Shown here: positions 7,938 through 17,179 of the stretch, in pieces
Layout of the letters: each line of letters opens with the position of its first letter
Position numbering within the stretch: the first letter of the stretch is position 1
Origin: Pseudobacteroides sp035370245
GTDB lineage: Bacteria; Bacillota; Clostridia; Acetivibrionales; DSM-2933
NCBI GenBank assembly: GCA_035370245.1
Contig: DAOOVO010000009.1
Location: 1-64,000 of the forward strand
Direction of reading: 5' to 3'
Length of the DNA stretch: 64,000 bases
Notes under the pieces: generated by a model
What the model was told of the DNA's origin: nothing
Databases searched by the model: none
Seen by the model: the letters and a program-made list of their open reading frames with translations, nothing else
Program-made: the position numbers and the translations under genes

Positions 7938-9590
7938 ATGAAAAAGAAAATAACAGTTTTAGTTTCAACAATTTTTCTGTTTACTACTGCTTGCGGGGAC
8001 ATAACATCGGTGCCTAAAATGGAGGTTGGTAAAGTAACTGTCGTGGAAGATAAGAAACTCGCACAATCTGATAATCAGCAAAATATTGATGATGTTATCA
8101 GCAAGTATCTTGAGCAGCAATTCGCGTTTAAGGCTATAGACGGTGTGGTTTTTGAAGCCCATGAGCTTTACGGGGTTGAAAAAAAGGATGGTAAAACTTA
8201 TGCCTATATCTGGAGTGTACAGCAGGAATATAAGTACATTGACGGAAAGTTGGAAAATGGAGCGGGACTTAGTATACCTCTTGTATTAATAATGAGTACT
8301 GATGAGAATAACAATTATACCGTTTTGGAATATAAAGCTCCGAAGGATGGCGAACAGTACGCAGCATCAATTAAAGAGATGTTTCCGAAAGAGTACCATG
8401 AAAAAATACTTACTAGAACTAATTCGACCGAATTGGAGGAAATTGTAAAACAAAAAGTTCATAATTATTTCATATCGGGATCCAAAACCGATTCTAAAGG
8501 TAATGAAGCAAATAACCCTGCTAATACATCAAATCCTATAATCAAGGATGGAGACATTCAAAAAGGAACAGGGACATATACGGGTCTAATAGATAGCAAC
8601 AGTTTTGAAATGAACCTCGTGAAGTCTTCCGGTGAGTCGGAACCGGCAGCTTTCAGGATTTCCGACACTGTAAGAGAAAGTTTTGAAAAACTGAATTTAA
8701 AAAAGGGAGACAGTGTGGAGTTTGAATATACTACCAATGGATACGGTCAAAATGTTCTCATGAGTATAAAAAAGGTATCGGCTTCAGAACTAGGGAAGAA
8801 TGATACTGATAAAAAAAAAATAATGAATGATTATAAAAAGCTTATCTCAAGCAAAGCAAATATTTCTGAAATCGTAAAATTCATAGACAGCAATATTGAA
8901 TATTTGTCCGCTTCAGATGCAGTATCAGTGATAGTAGAGTTTGAAAAAGTGCAAAAGGACTACTTATCAAAGCTTGAAGAGAAGTATTATAAAAGCGGCA
9001 TACAGGAAAAATTTATTAAAGAGTATAGCAATGGCTTTGATATCGATAAAATATATGAAACAAAGGACAATGATCTTAAAAAGTTGCTTGAGGAAACTAA
9101 AGCTGCAGGATACCGTGTTGAGACTGCTGAAGGCATGTTTTATCCTATAATAAACTATGAATTTTATAAAAAATATAAACCATATTTGACACTCGATTTG
9201 AAATCATATATTGATATAATGGCAACAGAATCAAATAAGGCTCCAGCAAAGGATGCAGCACTTGTAATAGGTTTTGATGAGGTGCTTAAAAGAGCACAAA
9301 CACAACAGGAATTTATTAATAGGTTTAAGGATTCACTAAAGCAGAATGATGTTAAAGAATTATATAAAAAGTATCTTATATTTTCATTGTTCGGTTCAAA
9401 TAACACACCGCTTTTCAGTTATGATACAAAGTTAATGCCTGAAAAGACAAGAGCTACATACAAGGAATTTATAAAAAATAATCCTGACAGCGAATTTACG
9501 GAAATAATTAAAGGGTTCATGGATGTTGTTGAAAAAAGCAATTACAAACTTACAGATTTGGTAGAAAAATATAGAAATAATCAAATTTAA
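7938..9590 (+). CDS. Secreted lipoprotein of unknown function
   Basis: The 550-residue protein starts with a lysine-rich signal peptide ending in a lipobox-like TTAC, so Cys19 is the probable lipid-modified residue. About residues 45-170 form an extracytoplasmic alpha/beta region; residues 185-290 include a KGTGTYTGLIDSNSFEMN segment and a GDSVEFEYTTNGYGQNV segment that read like a small beta domain; residues 295-550 are helical and charged. None matches a family I can name. The AAAAGGGG site and position after the histidine kinase suggest it is part of, or controlled by, the two-component system. A small hairpin (CACTGTT/AACAGTG, 7894-7921) lies in the gap before it. Confidence 0.7.
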   Translation: MKKKITVLVSTIFLFTTACGDITSVPKMEVGKVTVVEDKKLAQSDNQQNIDDVISKYLEQQFAFKAIDGVVFEAHELYGVEKKDGKTYAYIWSVQQEYKYIDGKLENGAGLSIPLVLIMSTDENNNYTVLEYKAPKDGEQYAASIKEMFPKEYHEKILTRTNSTELEEIVKQKVHNYFISGSKTDSKGNEANNPANTSNPIIKDGDIQKGTGTYTGLIDSNSFEMNLVKSSGESEPAAFRISDTVRESFEKLNLKKGDSVEFEYTTNGYGQNVLMSIKKVSASELGKNDTDKKKIMNDYKKLISSKANISEIVKFIDSNIEYLSASDAVSVIVEFEKVQKDYLSKLEEKYYKSGIQEKFIKEYSNGFDIDKIYETKDNDLKKLLEETKAAGYRVETAEGMFYPIINYEFYKKYKPYLTLDLKSYIDIMATESNKAPAKDAALVIGFDEVLKRAQTQQEFINRFKDSLKQNDVKELYKKYLIFSLFGSNNTPLFSYDTKLMPEKTRATYKEFIKNNPDSEFTEIIKGFMDVVEKSNYKLTDLVEKYRNNQI

Positions 9591-9620
9591 CGTCAAATTC
9601 AATTGGGTTGAAATATGGCC

Positions 9621-9668
9621 TAAAGGGATGAGCTCATAAGCAATAAATATGGGTTTATCCCTTTAAAT
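9621..9668 (+). terminator. Probable terminator after the lipoprotein gene
   Basis: TAAAGGGAT (9621-9629) pairs with ATCCCTTTA (9657-9665), with an extra GAGCTCAT/ATGGGTT pairing inside. The tail is only weakly T-rich, so confidence is moderate. Confidence 0.5.
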
Positions 9669-9808
9669 GTCTTATGAATTATTAATATAGTAAACTGGAA
9701 GTTTCTGCAAAAATTTGATCAGACCATATGAAATATTTTCCGTATACTATAGTGATGAAAGATAATTTATAGTGTTGAGCCCAACAAAATAAGGAAGGCG
9801 GTTGCTAT

Positions 9809-10146
9809 ATGAAAATAGGAATTATTGTACATTCACACACAGGAAATACATTATCGGTTGCACAAAAGATTAAAGAAAGGCTGGTTTCAGGGGGGCATTC
9901 TCACTTTCTCCTGTTATGAAGCTTTATTTGTCACAAATATCTTCACTGCAAGGGAAAAAGATAGGTTGTTATGTTACACAGCAGCTTCGATTCAAGTTTA
10001 TTGGCGGAAGCGGTGCAATAGGGCATATGAAAAAAGCTTGCCAATCTAAAGGCGGCAGCATATACGAAACCGGCATTATAAGCTGGTCCAATAAGCAGCG
10101 TGATGCAAATATAGAAGAGCTGGTTCAAAAGTTTAGCAAGGTGTGA
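9809..10146 (+). pseudogene. Flavodoxin-family gene with internal deletion
   Basis: The first piece (ATG 9809, preceded by AAGGAAGG) reads MKIGIIVHSHTGNTLSVAQ, with the FMN phosphate-binding loop HTGNTLS, and stops at 9917-9919. The second piece, in another frame (9916-10146), carries the C-terminal half of such a protein: SLQGKKIGCYVTQQL, then SGAIGHMKKACQSKGG and a SWSNKQRD stretch. About 60 middle residues are missing, so the gene has suffered a deletion that also shifts the frame. Both halves are well preserved, suggesting a recent loss. The pieces are read from sequence; the family is recognised from the loop and overall pattern. Confidence 0.75.
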
Positions 10147-10159
10147 TATTTCCCATAAA

Positions 10160-11692
10160 TTAGACTTTTGAATGGTTGTTTGTGTTAACCTTGTAGTTAT
10201 ATTTAACGGACATTTTGTTTCTCATAATTTTAATAAATAACTTTACAATTTTAGGATCAAATTGTGAACCGGAGCACTTTTCAAGCTCTTGGAATGCTTC
10301 TTCAATAGTCATACTTTTCCTGTACGGACGTTCAGAAACCATTGCATCAAAAGAATCAGCCACACACAGTATTCTTGCACCCAAACTGATGTCTTCTCCT
10401 GCAATGCCGTCAGGGTAGCCCTTGCCGTCATAGCGTTCGTGATGGTGAATTACATAGTCTATTAAATTGTTTATACTGGATAAGGGCTGTAAAATGGTTG
10501 CACTATTTATAGGATGTTGACGAACCATTTCGTATTCGTCGCTGGTAAAGCGATCAATTTTTTTTAATACATGTTTTGGTAATTCTATTTTCCCTATATC
10601 ATGCAGAAGGCCTGCATATAATATGGTCCGGATTTCATTAAGCTCTAAATCCATTGCTTCTGCTATCATTACTGCATATGAGGAAACTCTTTCACAATGC
10701 CCCAATGTATATTTGTCTTTTGCAACAATTGTACTTAACAGACCTTTAAATACCCCGATCATTTGCTCATCGGACATCATACTTTTATGGATCTGGAGCA
10801 TGATATCCTGATAAAAATGTACCTTGTCTTCACCCATATTCTTTGACTGGTAAAGAGCCATATTGGCATGGGAAATCAGTTCTTCCATATTGCTTGAAAT
10901 GCCGGGATATTCGGACAAACCAATTGAAAATGTTATTTTATTCACCAAGCTGTCATTGTAATACTCTTTTTTTATTTTTTCATATTCATCGTATATCCGC
11001 TTAGCTTCTTTTTCAAGTGTTTTCAAATCTTTATTCAATACTAAAACCGCAAACTCATCGCCGCCAAACCTGAATATAATATCATCTTTATCCACAATTC
11101 TTTTAAGTATTAAGGCAGTATTTTTCAGTATTGTGTCTCCATAGCTGAGACCGTATAAATCATTGTACATTCTAAAGTTATCAATATCTATAAGAATTAA
11201 TCCAATAGAATGCTTGCTTTTTGATGAGCTTTTCATTTGGCTTTCGAGAGTTTCATGAAAATGCCTTTTGTTAAAAAGATCAGTCAAATCATCAACAATT
11301 GCAAGTCTATGCACTTCTCTTCTATGCTTTTCCTGTTTCTCGGAAATAATACCTATAATCAATACACAGACAATTACCATAATATTGGATAATAGACCTA
11401 CCAAATAAGTGTATTCCTCTGTACTGGAATACTCTAAAAGTATAAAAAAGGAATCCTTAAGGCAAAACAAAATTGATATAATTAGGCCTATAATCCCAAA
11501 ACGAAAAGCGATATAAACTTCAACAAATCCCTGTGTTTTAGATAAAAAGGCTTTAGTCTCAAGGGAACTGCTTCTCATTGTTATAAATACAATTAAATTA
11601 AGCAGCAGGCAGCATATAAACTCAACCTTTCGCAAATTATTAGCAAGGTAGTATTTTTTGAAATTTGTAATATAGTTATTAATATATGACAT
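10160..11692 (-). CDS. GGDEF/HD-GYP c-di-GMP signalling protein
   Basis: The 510-residue membrane protein has two or three N-terminal membrane segments, a diguanylate cyclase domain with intact FRFGGDEFAVL, and a C-terminal HD-GYP phosphodiesterase domain (LLHDIGKIELP, HHERYDGKGYPDG, RPYRK). Both synthesis and breakdown of c-di-GMP are therefore possible in one protein. The product-inhibition I-site, normally RxxD five residues before GGDEF, reads DKDD here, so allosteric inhibition is probably lost. A frame extends to 11758, but ATG 11692 has GGAAGG eleven bases upstream and starts a more natural N-terminus. It converges on the broken flavodoxin gene. Confidence 0.9.
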   Translation of the reverse strand: MSYINNYITNFKKYYLANNLRKVEFICCLLLNLIVFITMRSSSLETKAFLSKTQGFVEVYIAFRFGIIGLIISILFCLKDSFFILLEYSSTEEYTYLVGLLSNIMVIVCVLIIGIISEKQEKHRREVHRLAIVDDLTDLFNKRHFHETLESQMKSSSKSKHSIGLILIDIDNFRMYNDLYGLSYGDTILKNTALILKRIVDKDDIIFRFGGDEFAVLVLNKDLKTLEKEAKRIYDEYEKIKKEYYNDSLVNKITFSIGLSEYPGISSNMEELISHANMALYQSKNMGEDKVHFYQDIMLQIHKSMMSDEQMIGVFKGLLSTIVAKDKYTLGHCERVSSYAVMIAEAMDLELNEIRTILYAGLLHDIGKIELPKHVLKKIDRFTSDEYEMVRQHPINSATILQPLSSINNLIDYVIHHHERYDGKGYPDGIAGEDISLGARILCVADSFDAMVSERPYRKSMTIEEAFQELEKCSGSQFDPKIVKLFIKIMRNKMSVKYNYKVNTNNHSKV

Positions 11693-11823
11693 ATATAAGT
11701 TAACCTTCCATATTATAGTTGCTTCAATAATTATACAGTTAAATTTGATTTTGGGCAATAGAACTTAAGTCTATTATGGTATTTAATCATGTGTTAAAAT
11801 AATGTTAAACTGTTCTAATAGAA

Positions 11824-11829
11824 TATAAT
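11824..11829 (+). promoter_or_regulatory. Candidate -10 element of the Y-family polymerase gene
   Basis: TATAAT lies 45 bases before the ATG at 11875, but a -35 element is poor (ATGTTA, 16 bases upstream). No complete LexA box is seen here; GAACTTAAGTCT at 11761 has only one good half. Confidence 0.4.
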
Positions 11830-11874
11830 GGAAATGCGTAAAAATTATATTCAAGAGGATGGAGGTGGATTTAA

Positions 11875-13080
11875 ATGCAAAAAGTGGTGTTTTTAGTTGA
11901 CATGAATGCATTTTATATAAGTTGTGAGATTATAAGAAATCCATCTCTTGCAGGCAGACCATCTGCTGTAGCCGGTGACCCAAAGAGACGTGCAGGAATC
12001 ATATTGGCGGCAAACTATGAAGCAAGGGCTTATGGGGTAAAGACAGCCATGGTAATCAAAGATGCCATAAGGCTATGTCCCGATTTGGCTCTAGTACCGC
12101 CGGACCACAATTATTATGAAGCAAAATCAAAAGAGGTAATGGAGTTGCTTTCAAGTTATACTCCATTGGTTGAGCAAAACAGCATTGATGAGGCTTATCT
12201 TGATATGACGGGTGCAGAGCTGTTATTTGGAAAGCCTGTTGATGCTGCAAACCGGATTATGAATCAAATTAAAAATGAATTAGGGCTCTGGTGTTCTATC
12301 GGAATTGCAGAAAATAAGTTTCTTGCAAAAATGGCCTCAGAAATGAAGAAGCCTCTTGGAATAGTAGAATTATGGCATCATGATATTCCTCACAAGCTTT
12401 GGTCCCTTCCTGTCAAATCAATGTACGGTGTTGGAGCTAAAACAGCTGAGAAGCTTAATATGCTTGGGATTCAGACTATAGGCCAGCTTGCTCATTATGA
12501 TAAGAGTTTACTTGTTAAGAAATTCGGCAAGTATGGCAATGAATTGTATGATCGTGCAAACGGACGGGACACTACACCGGTACAACCTCATACCGAGGGG
12601 GATATGAAATCCATAGGTAGGTCAACAACCCTTCCCGAGGATATAACTGATATTGAGAGAGCTAAAGTCATCTTGATGGAGCTTTCTGAAGATGTCGGCA
12701 TGACAGCCAGAAGATTTGGGAAATGCGGTAATACTGTTCAAATCACCATAAAGTATTCCGATTTTGAGTCTGTTACAAGGCAGACCAATATCCAGGAGAC
12801 GTGTGCCACCAAAGATATTTATAAAGCAGGATGCTATTTGTTGGAGCACAACTGGAACAGTTTTCGTCCAGTCAGGCTTTTGGGAATAAGCCTTTCGGGG
12901 TTTGATAAAGACTGTACGGAAGGACAACTTTCCATATTTGATATAGTTGATGATAAGAAATACGATACTCCCAAAAAAGATGAAAGGATTGACAGAGCAT
13001 TGGATGCTATTAGAAACAGGTATGGTTTTGGTAAGATTGGGCGTGCAGCTCTTATTAGAAATAAAAAACGAGATGTTTGA
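11875..13080 (+). CDS. dinB: DNA polymerase IV-type Y-family translesion polymerase
   Basis: The 401-residue protein has the Y-family catalytic residues: LVDMNAFYISCE with the first Asp and steric gate near residues 8-14, and SIDEAYLDMT with the Asp-Glu pair near 103. A helix-hairpin-helix region (MYGVGAKTAEKLNMLGIQTIGQL) and a little-finger domain follow. The C-terminal QLSIFD is a beta-clamp binding motif. It copies damaged DNA at low fidelity. GGAGGTGG lies just upstream of the ATG. It is monocistronic, ended by the shared hairpin near 13180. The clostridial dinB and uvrX-like branches are hard to separate by eye, so the symbol is tentative. Confidence 0.9.
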   Translation: MQKVVFLVDMNAFYISCEIIRNPSLAGRPSAVAGDPKRRAGIILAANYEARAYGVKTAMVIKDAIRLCPDLALVPPDHNYYEAKSKEVMELLSSYTPLVEQNSIDEAYLDMTGAELLFGKPVDAANRIMNQIKNELGLWCSIGIAENKFLAKMASEMKKPLGIVELWHHDIPHKLWSLPVKSMYGVGAKTAEKLNMLGIQTIGQLAHYDKSLLVKKFGKYGNELYDRANGRDTTPVQPHTEGDMKSIGRSTTLPEDITDIERAKVILMELSEDVGMTARRFGKCGNTVQITIKYSDFESVTRQTNIQETCATKDIYKAGCYLLEHNWNSFRPVRLLGISLSGFDKDCTEGQLSIFDIVDDKKYDTPKKDERIDRALDAIRNRYGFGKIGRAALIRNKKRDV

Positions 13081-13168
13081 TTTGGGGGTGATAATATTAA
13101 AACTAAATATAAAAAGTTAATTATCGGCATACTTGTTATTAGAAGTTGAAACTATTAATATCAATTTA

Positions 13169-13206
13169 AAAAATACATCCGATTTCAAAATCGGATGTAT
13201 TTTTTA
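13169..13206. terminator. Bidirectional terminator between dinB and glmS
   Basis: AAATACATCCGATTT pairs with AAATCGGATGTATTT around a short loop; it is flanked by A-runs on the left and T-runs on the right, so it can stop transcripts from both sides. Confidence 0.9.
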
Positions 13207-13221
13207 TAGTACTGCAAAACA

Positions 13222-15045
13222 TTATTCCACTGTAACGCTTTTGGCGAGATTACGGGGCTTATCAACGTCACAGCCCTTTTCAATTGCCATATAATAAGCA
13301 AAGAGCTGGAGAGGTGTTACAGCTACTATAGGAGCCAACAATGAGTCAACATCGGGTATTGTTATAACCACATCTGCAACATTGTCTATTAAAGAATTAT
13401 TCTCCTTAGCGATAGCCATTACTACGGCACCTCTTGCCTTAACCTCCCTAATATTGCTGACCATTTTATCTACCAGGTTATCCTGGGTTACAGGGCATAT
13501 TACCAATGTACCCTTTTCTATAAGTGCAATGGTTCCATGTTTTAATTCACCGCCGGCATATGCCTCGGAATGGATGTATGATATTTCCTTTAGCTTAAGT
13601 GAGCCTTCCATTGATAGTGCATAATCAAGGCCTCTTCCAATGAAGAATATACTTTTTGAGTTGTAGTGTTTTGATGCGAATTTTTGTATAGCTTCTTTAT
13701 TGTTTAATACCTCGTCAACCTTGCTATGAATTTCTTTTAATTGAGAAATATAGCCTTTATAGGAATTCTCATCAAGGCAACCCTTTTTATATGCAAAGTC
13801 CAATGCAACAAGATAGAGTGCAGCAAGCTGTGTGTTATATGCTTTAGTTGATGCAACAGCTATTTCCGGACCGGCCCATGTATATAGAACGTAGTCTGAT
13901 TCTCTTGCAATTGAGCTTCCCACAACATTGACAATGGAAAGTGTTTTTGCACCTCTTTTTTTGGATTCTTTGAGAGCAACTAATGTATCAAGTGTTTCAC
14001 CCGATTGGCTTATTATAATAACGAGATTTCTGTCGCTTATAAGAGGATCACGATACCTGAACTCAGATGCTATATCAACTTCAACAGGAATTCTTGCGAG
14101 TTTTTCAATGATGTATTTTCCTACTACACCTGCGTGATAGGCAGTACCGCATGCTACAATATAAATCTTATCAATATTCTCAAGATCCTCTGAAGTTATG
14201 TTTATATTTTCAAGGCTGATTTTGTCATCTATTATTCTTGGCGACAAAGTATCTCTAATAACCTTAGGCTCTTCAAACATTTCTTTCATCATGAAATGCT
14301 CATATCCTGATTTCTCTGCTGAAGTTGCATCCCATGTAACATGATATATTTCTTTATTGACTGGGGCACCAAGAATATTGAAAACCTTAACTTCATCCTT
14401 TGTTAGACTGACTATTTCCTTATCTTCAAGTATATATATATCCCTTGTGTATTCCAATATTGCAGGGATATCCGATGCTATAAAGTTTTCGTTTTTCCCA
14501 AGACCTACTATCAGCGGACTGTCTTTCCTTGCAGCAACAAACTGAGATTCACAGTCGCTGCATATTACTCCTAAAGCGTACGAGCCTTCAATATCATTAA
14601 CACATTCAATAACAGCTTTAACAAGGTCACCTTTATAGTGATACTCAATGAGGTGAGCCACAACTTCTGTGTCCGTTTCCGATTTGAATTCGTAGCCTTG
14701 TGACTGGAGAAATTCTTTGAGTTTAATGTAATTTTCGATGATTCCGTTATGTACAACGGCAAATCTTCCTGATTGGCTCAAATGTGGGTGGGAATTTACA
14801 TCGTTAGGTTCACCGTGGGTCGCCCATCTTGTATGACCTATTCCCATATTCGCTGAAGGCATATCTTCGTTAAGCTTAGATTCTAAGGCTGAAAGTCTGC
14901 CTTTACATTTTACAATGTTGATATGGTTGCTATCGTATGTTGCAACACCTGCTGAGTCATATCCTCTGTATTCAAGTTTTTTAAGGCCATTTATCAATAT
15001 AGGTGTGGCCTTTTTTTCACCAATATATCCAACTATACCGCACAT
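13222..15045 (-). CDS. glmS: Glutamine-fructose-6-phosphate aminotransferase
   Basis: The 607-residue enzyme makes glucosamine-6-phosphate from fructose-6-phosphate and glutamine, the first step toward UDP-GlcNAc. The N-terminal glutaminase domain begins MCGIVGYIG with catalytic Cys2, and has GIGHTRWATHGEPNDVNSHP; two SIS sugar-isomerase domains follow (SQSGETLDTL, SMEGSLKLKEISYIHSEAYAGGELKHG); the end reads KPRNLAKSVTVE as in the family. Length is normal. GGAG precedes the start. A glmS ribozyme lies in the leader and would cut the mRNA when glucosamine-6-phosphate is abundant. The gene follows glmM on the same strand. Confidence 0.98.
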   Translation of the reverse strand: MCGIVGYIGEKKATPILINGLKKLEYRGYDSAGVATYDSNHINIVKCKGRLSALESKLNEDMPSANMGIGHTRWATHGEPNDVNSHPHLSQSGRFAVVHNGIIENYIKLKEFLQSQGYEFKSETDTEVVAHLIEYHYKGDLVKAVIECVNDIEGSYALGVICSDCESQFVAARKDSPLIVGLGKNENFIASDIPAILEYTRDIYILEDKEIVSLTKDEVKVFNILGAPVNKEIYHVTWDATSAEKSGYEHFMMKEMFEEPKVIRDTLSPRIIDDKISLENINITSEDLENIDKIYIVACGTAYHAGVVGKYIIEKLARIPVEVDIASEFRYRDPLISDRNLVIIISQSGETLDTLVALKESKKRGAKTLSIVNVVGSSIARESDYVLYTWAGPEIAVASTKAYNTQLAALYLVALDFAYKKGCLDENSYKGYISQLKEIHSKVDEVLNNKEAIQKFASKHYNSKSIFFIGRGLDYALSMEGSLKLKEISYIHSEAYAGGELKHGTIALIEKGTLVICPVTQDNLVDKMVSNIREVKARGAVVMAIAKENNSLIDNVADVVITIPDVDSLLAPIVAVTPLQLFAYYMAIEKGCDVDKPRNLAKSVTVE

Positions 15046-15198
15046 AATTACTTCTCCTTATAAATGTAGATTTGTTAAAGTTTAACATTTTAATAATATA
15101 AATTAATAATACAAAAAAACAATTATGGTGCGGCAAACATGACAAATTAAACAGGCCAATAGACAAAAATCATAAGTATGAATACAGAATAACCATTT

Positions 15199-15385
15199 GA
15201 GACTTATTTTGTCATACAGTCGCCTGTAGTTTTTGTAAAGTCTCTGTTGATCATGGTAGACCAGAAGGTTTCCGCCGAATTTTCGATAACTCACATGCTG
15301 ATTTGGATTAAAATTTAAATAATCCAAAACTTACATGTGACCTCCTTCTCCTCGTCAGCTGCAACAGCTTTGCAGCCCTGGCGCT
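15199..15385 (-). ncRNA. glmS self-cleaving ribozyme (glucosamine-6-phosphate responsive)
   Basis: Read on the minus strand, the segment begins AAGCGCCAGGGCTGC, with the cleavage site 5' of the first G of GCGCC (between 15385 and 15384). It continues with GCAGCTGACGAGGAGAAGGAG, GAGTTATCGAAAATTCGGCGG, and an AGACTT...AAGTCT closing stem (15200-15243). The conserved GCGCC, GACGAGG, TTATCGA and TTCGGCGG words occur in the order of the known ribozyme, with P1 and P2 regions visible. It lies 154 bases upstream of the glmS start. The metabolite activates self-cleavage, after which RNase J degrades the mRNA in Bacillus. A 74-codon open frame across it is not a gene. Confidence 0.92.
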
Positions 15386-15513
15386 TGTTTTTGTGTCTTG
15401 AAGAAAAAGACACTTTTATATTCCGTCATTATACTTAACTTTATCAATAGGCATAATGCTATTAATGCTTATTCATGTTTGCCTAAAATTCAATCCCCAA
15501 TTATCTCATACTA

Positions 15514-16863
15514 TTATCCCAACCTTTCTTCAATAAATTTTACTAATTCGGTGGCTTTTGATGTAATATATTCCTGATTTTTACCTTCTATCATAACCCT
15601 TACAAGGGGTTCAGTGCCTGAAGGTCTTATCAAGACTCTGCCTTCACCTTGAAACTCATTCTCAAGATCTTTGCATAAGCGTGCAACAACTTCATCTTCC
15701 ATGTAGCTGTATTTTTTCTCATTGCATACCTTAGCATTTTTTAAGACTTGAGGGAAAACCTGCATTTGTGATGCCAGCTCAGACATCTTTTTACCTGAGG
15801 TTTTGAGTATTTTCAATAGCTGAACAGCTGTGAGGAGACCATCACCTGTTGTGTTATGCTCAATAAGAATAATATGACCTGATTGCTCGCCACCTAGGCA
15901 ATAACCTTTTGCCAGCATTTCTTCAAGTACATATCTGTCTCCAACCTTTGTTTTGACCAAGTTGATTCCTTTTTCTTTACCCATCATATCCAAACCAAGG
16001 TTGCTCATTACAGTGGCAACTATGGTATTGTTGGCAAGTTTACCTTTTTCTTTGAGGTCGATTCCTATAATAGTCATTATTTGGTCACCATCGACAAGAT
16101 TGCCGTTTTCATCAACAGCAAGAACTCTATCGGCATCACCGTCAAAGGCCAGACCTATATCTGCACCAACCTCTTTGACATATTCCTTAAGCTGCTCCAA
16201 ATGAGTAGAACCGCAGCCATTATTTATATTTATGCCATTTGGCTCATTATTGATAACAGATACGTCGGCACCAAGTTCAAACAATGCAATAGGTGCAGAC
16301 CTGTAAGCAGCTCCGTTTGCACAGTCGATTGCAACCTTTATACCTTTTAGATCACAGTCAATTGTGCTTTTAATGTAATTTACATAATCATCCAAAGCAG
16401 ACTCATTTATACTTTTTATTCCTACTTTTTCGCCGACAGGGCGTGGCAGTTCTTCAGCCTTATCAAGAATTATTGCTTCAATTCTTTCTTCCATTGAGTC
16501 AGGAAGCTTATAGCCTTTATTATCAAAGAATTTTATTCCATTAAACTCATAGGGGTTGTGCGATGCGGATATGACAACTCCTGCATCAGCTTTATAAAGT
16601 CTTGTAAGGTAAGCTATAGCAGGTGTAGGAATTATACCGACACATATTGCTTCTGCACCAACGGAACAAATACCTGCAACCAGTGCAGATTCCAGCATGT
16701 CGCCGGATATTCTCGTATCCATACCAACAAGTATCTTTGGTATATGTTTAGTCTCTGCAGTTAGTACATATGCACCTGCCTGCCCAAGATTATATGCTAG
16801 ATCAGCTGTAAGTTCAAGGTTAGCTATTCCTCTAACTCCATCTGTTCCAAAAAGTCTTCCCAT
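15514..16863 (-). CDS. glmM: Phosphoglucosamine mutase
   Basis: The 449-residue enzyme interconverts glucosamine-6-phosphate and glucosamine-1-phosphate. The N-terminus is MGRLFGTDGVRGIAN; the phospho-serine loop is GVVISASHNPYEFNGIKFF (active Ser near 100); the magnesium loop is AFDGDADRVLAVD; the sugar-binding GGEQSGHII and the phosphate-binding RPSGTEPLVRVM are present. Length is normal. It precedes the glmS leader by about 130 bases, so the ribozyme segment separates the two genes. In Bacillus the same order follows cdaA-cdaR; here one FAD-oxidoreductase gene is inserted between cdaR and glmM. Confidence 0.98.
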   Translation of the reverse strand: MGRLFGTDGVRGIANLELTADLAYNLGQAGAYVLTAETKHIPKILVGMDTRISGDMLESALVAGICSVGAEAICVGIIPTPAIAYLTRLYKADAGVVISASHNPYEFNGIKFFDNKGYKLPDSMEERIEAIILDKAEELPRPVGEKVGIKSINESALDDYVNYIKSTIDCDLKGIKVAIDCANGAAYRSAPIALFELGADVSVINNEPNGININNGCGSTHLEQLKEYVKEVGADIGLAFDGDADRVLAVDENGNLVDGDQIMTIIGIDLKEKGKLANNTIVATVMSNLGLDMMGKEKGINLVKTKVGDRYVLEEMLAKGYCLGGEQSGHIILIEHNTTGDGLLTAVQLLKILKTSGKKMSELASQMQVFPQVLKNAKVCNEKKYSYMEDEVVARLCKDLENEFQGEGRVLIRPSGTEPLVRVMIEGKNQEYITSKATELVKFIEERLG

Positions 16864-17179
16864 TCTAAAATGACCCCTCTCAAATTATTTTAACTGTCAA
16901 ATTATGAAACAACATTAAAAATAACTAATATCGATATTAAAGCGAATAATCCTTTTTTAAGCATTAACGCTTTCGTTACAAAAATACCAGAAATTAGTTG
17001 ATTATTGATTACATAGTTTATTTTCATTATAACTTGTAATCACGTAATAACACAATATAATTTTTATTAAATTTATATACACATTCTTCTAATACATCAA
17101 AATCAGTATAAATTTAGCATTTGTCTAAACAAACAATGAACGGTTAATATAATATTATTCAAAATATATGAAAAGTTTC
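16864..17179 (-). other. Gene-free gap between the oxidoreductase gene and glmM
   Basis: About 315 AT-rich bases with no open frame. A separate glmM promoter is likely here, but no clear -35/-10 pair was chosen. Nothing else is recognised. Confidence 0.4.

Noticed and set aside
11761..11772. SOS box at the dinB promoter
   Set aside because: GAACTTAAGTCT has one good half only; the second half does not fit GTTC.
15103..15327. 74-codon open frame on the minus strand
   Set aside because: It lies across the glmS ribozyme and the leader; the sequence is explained by RNA structure.
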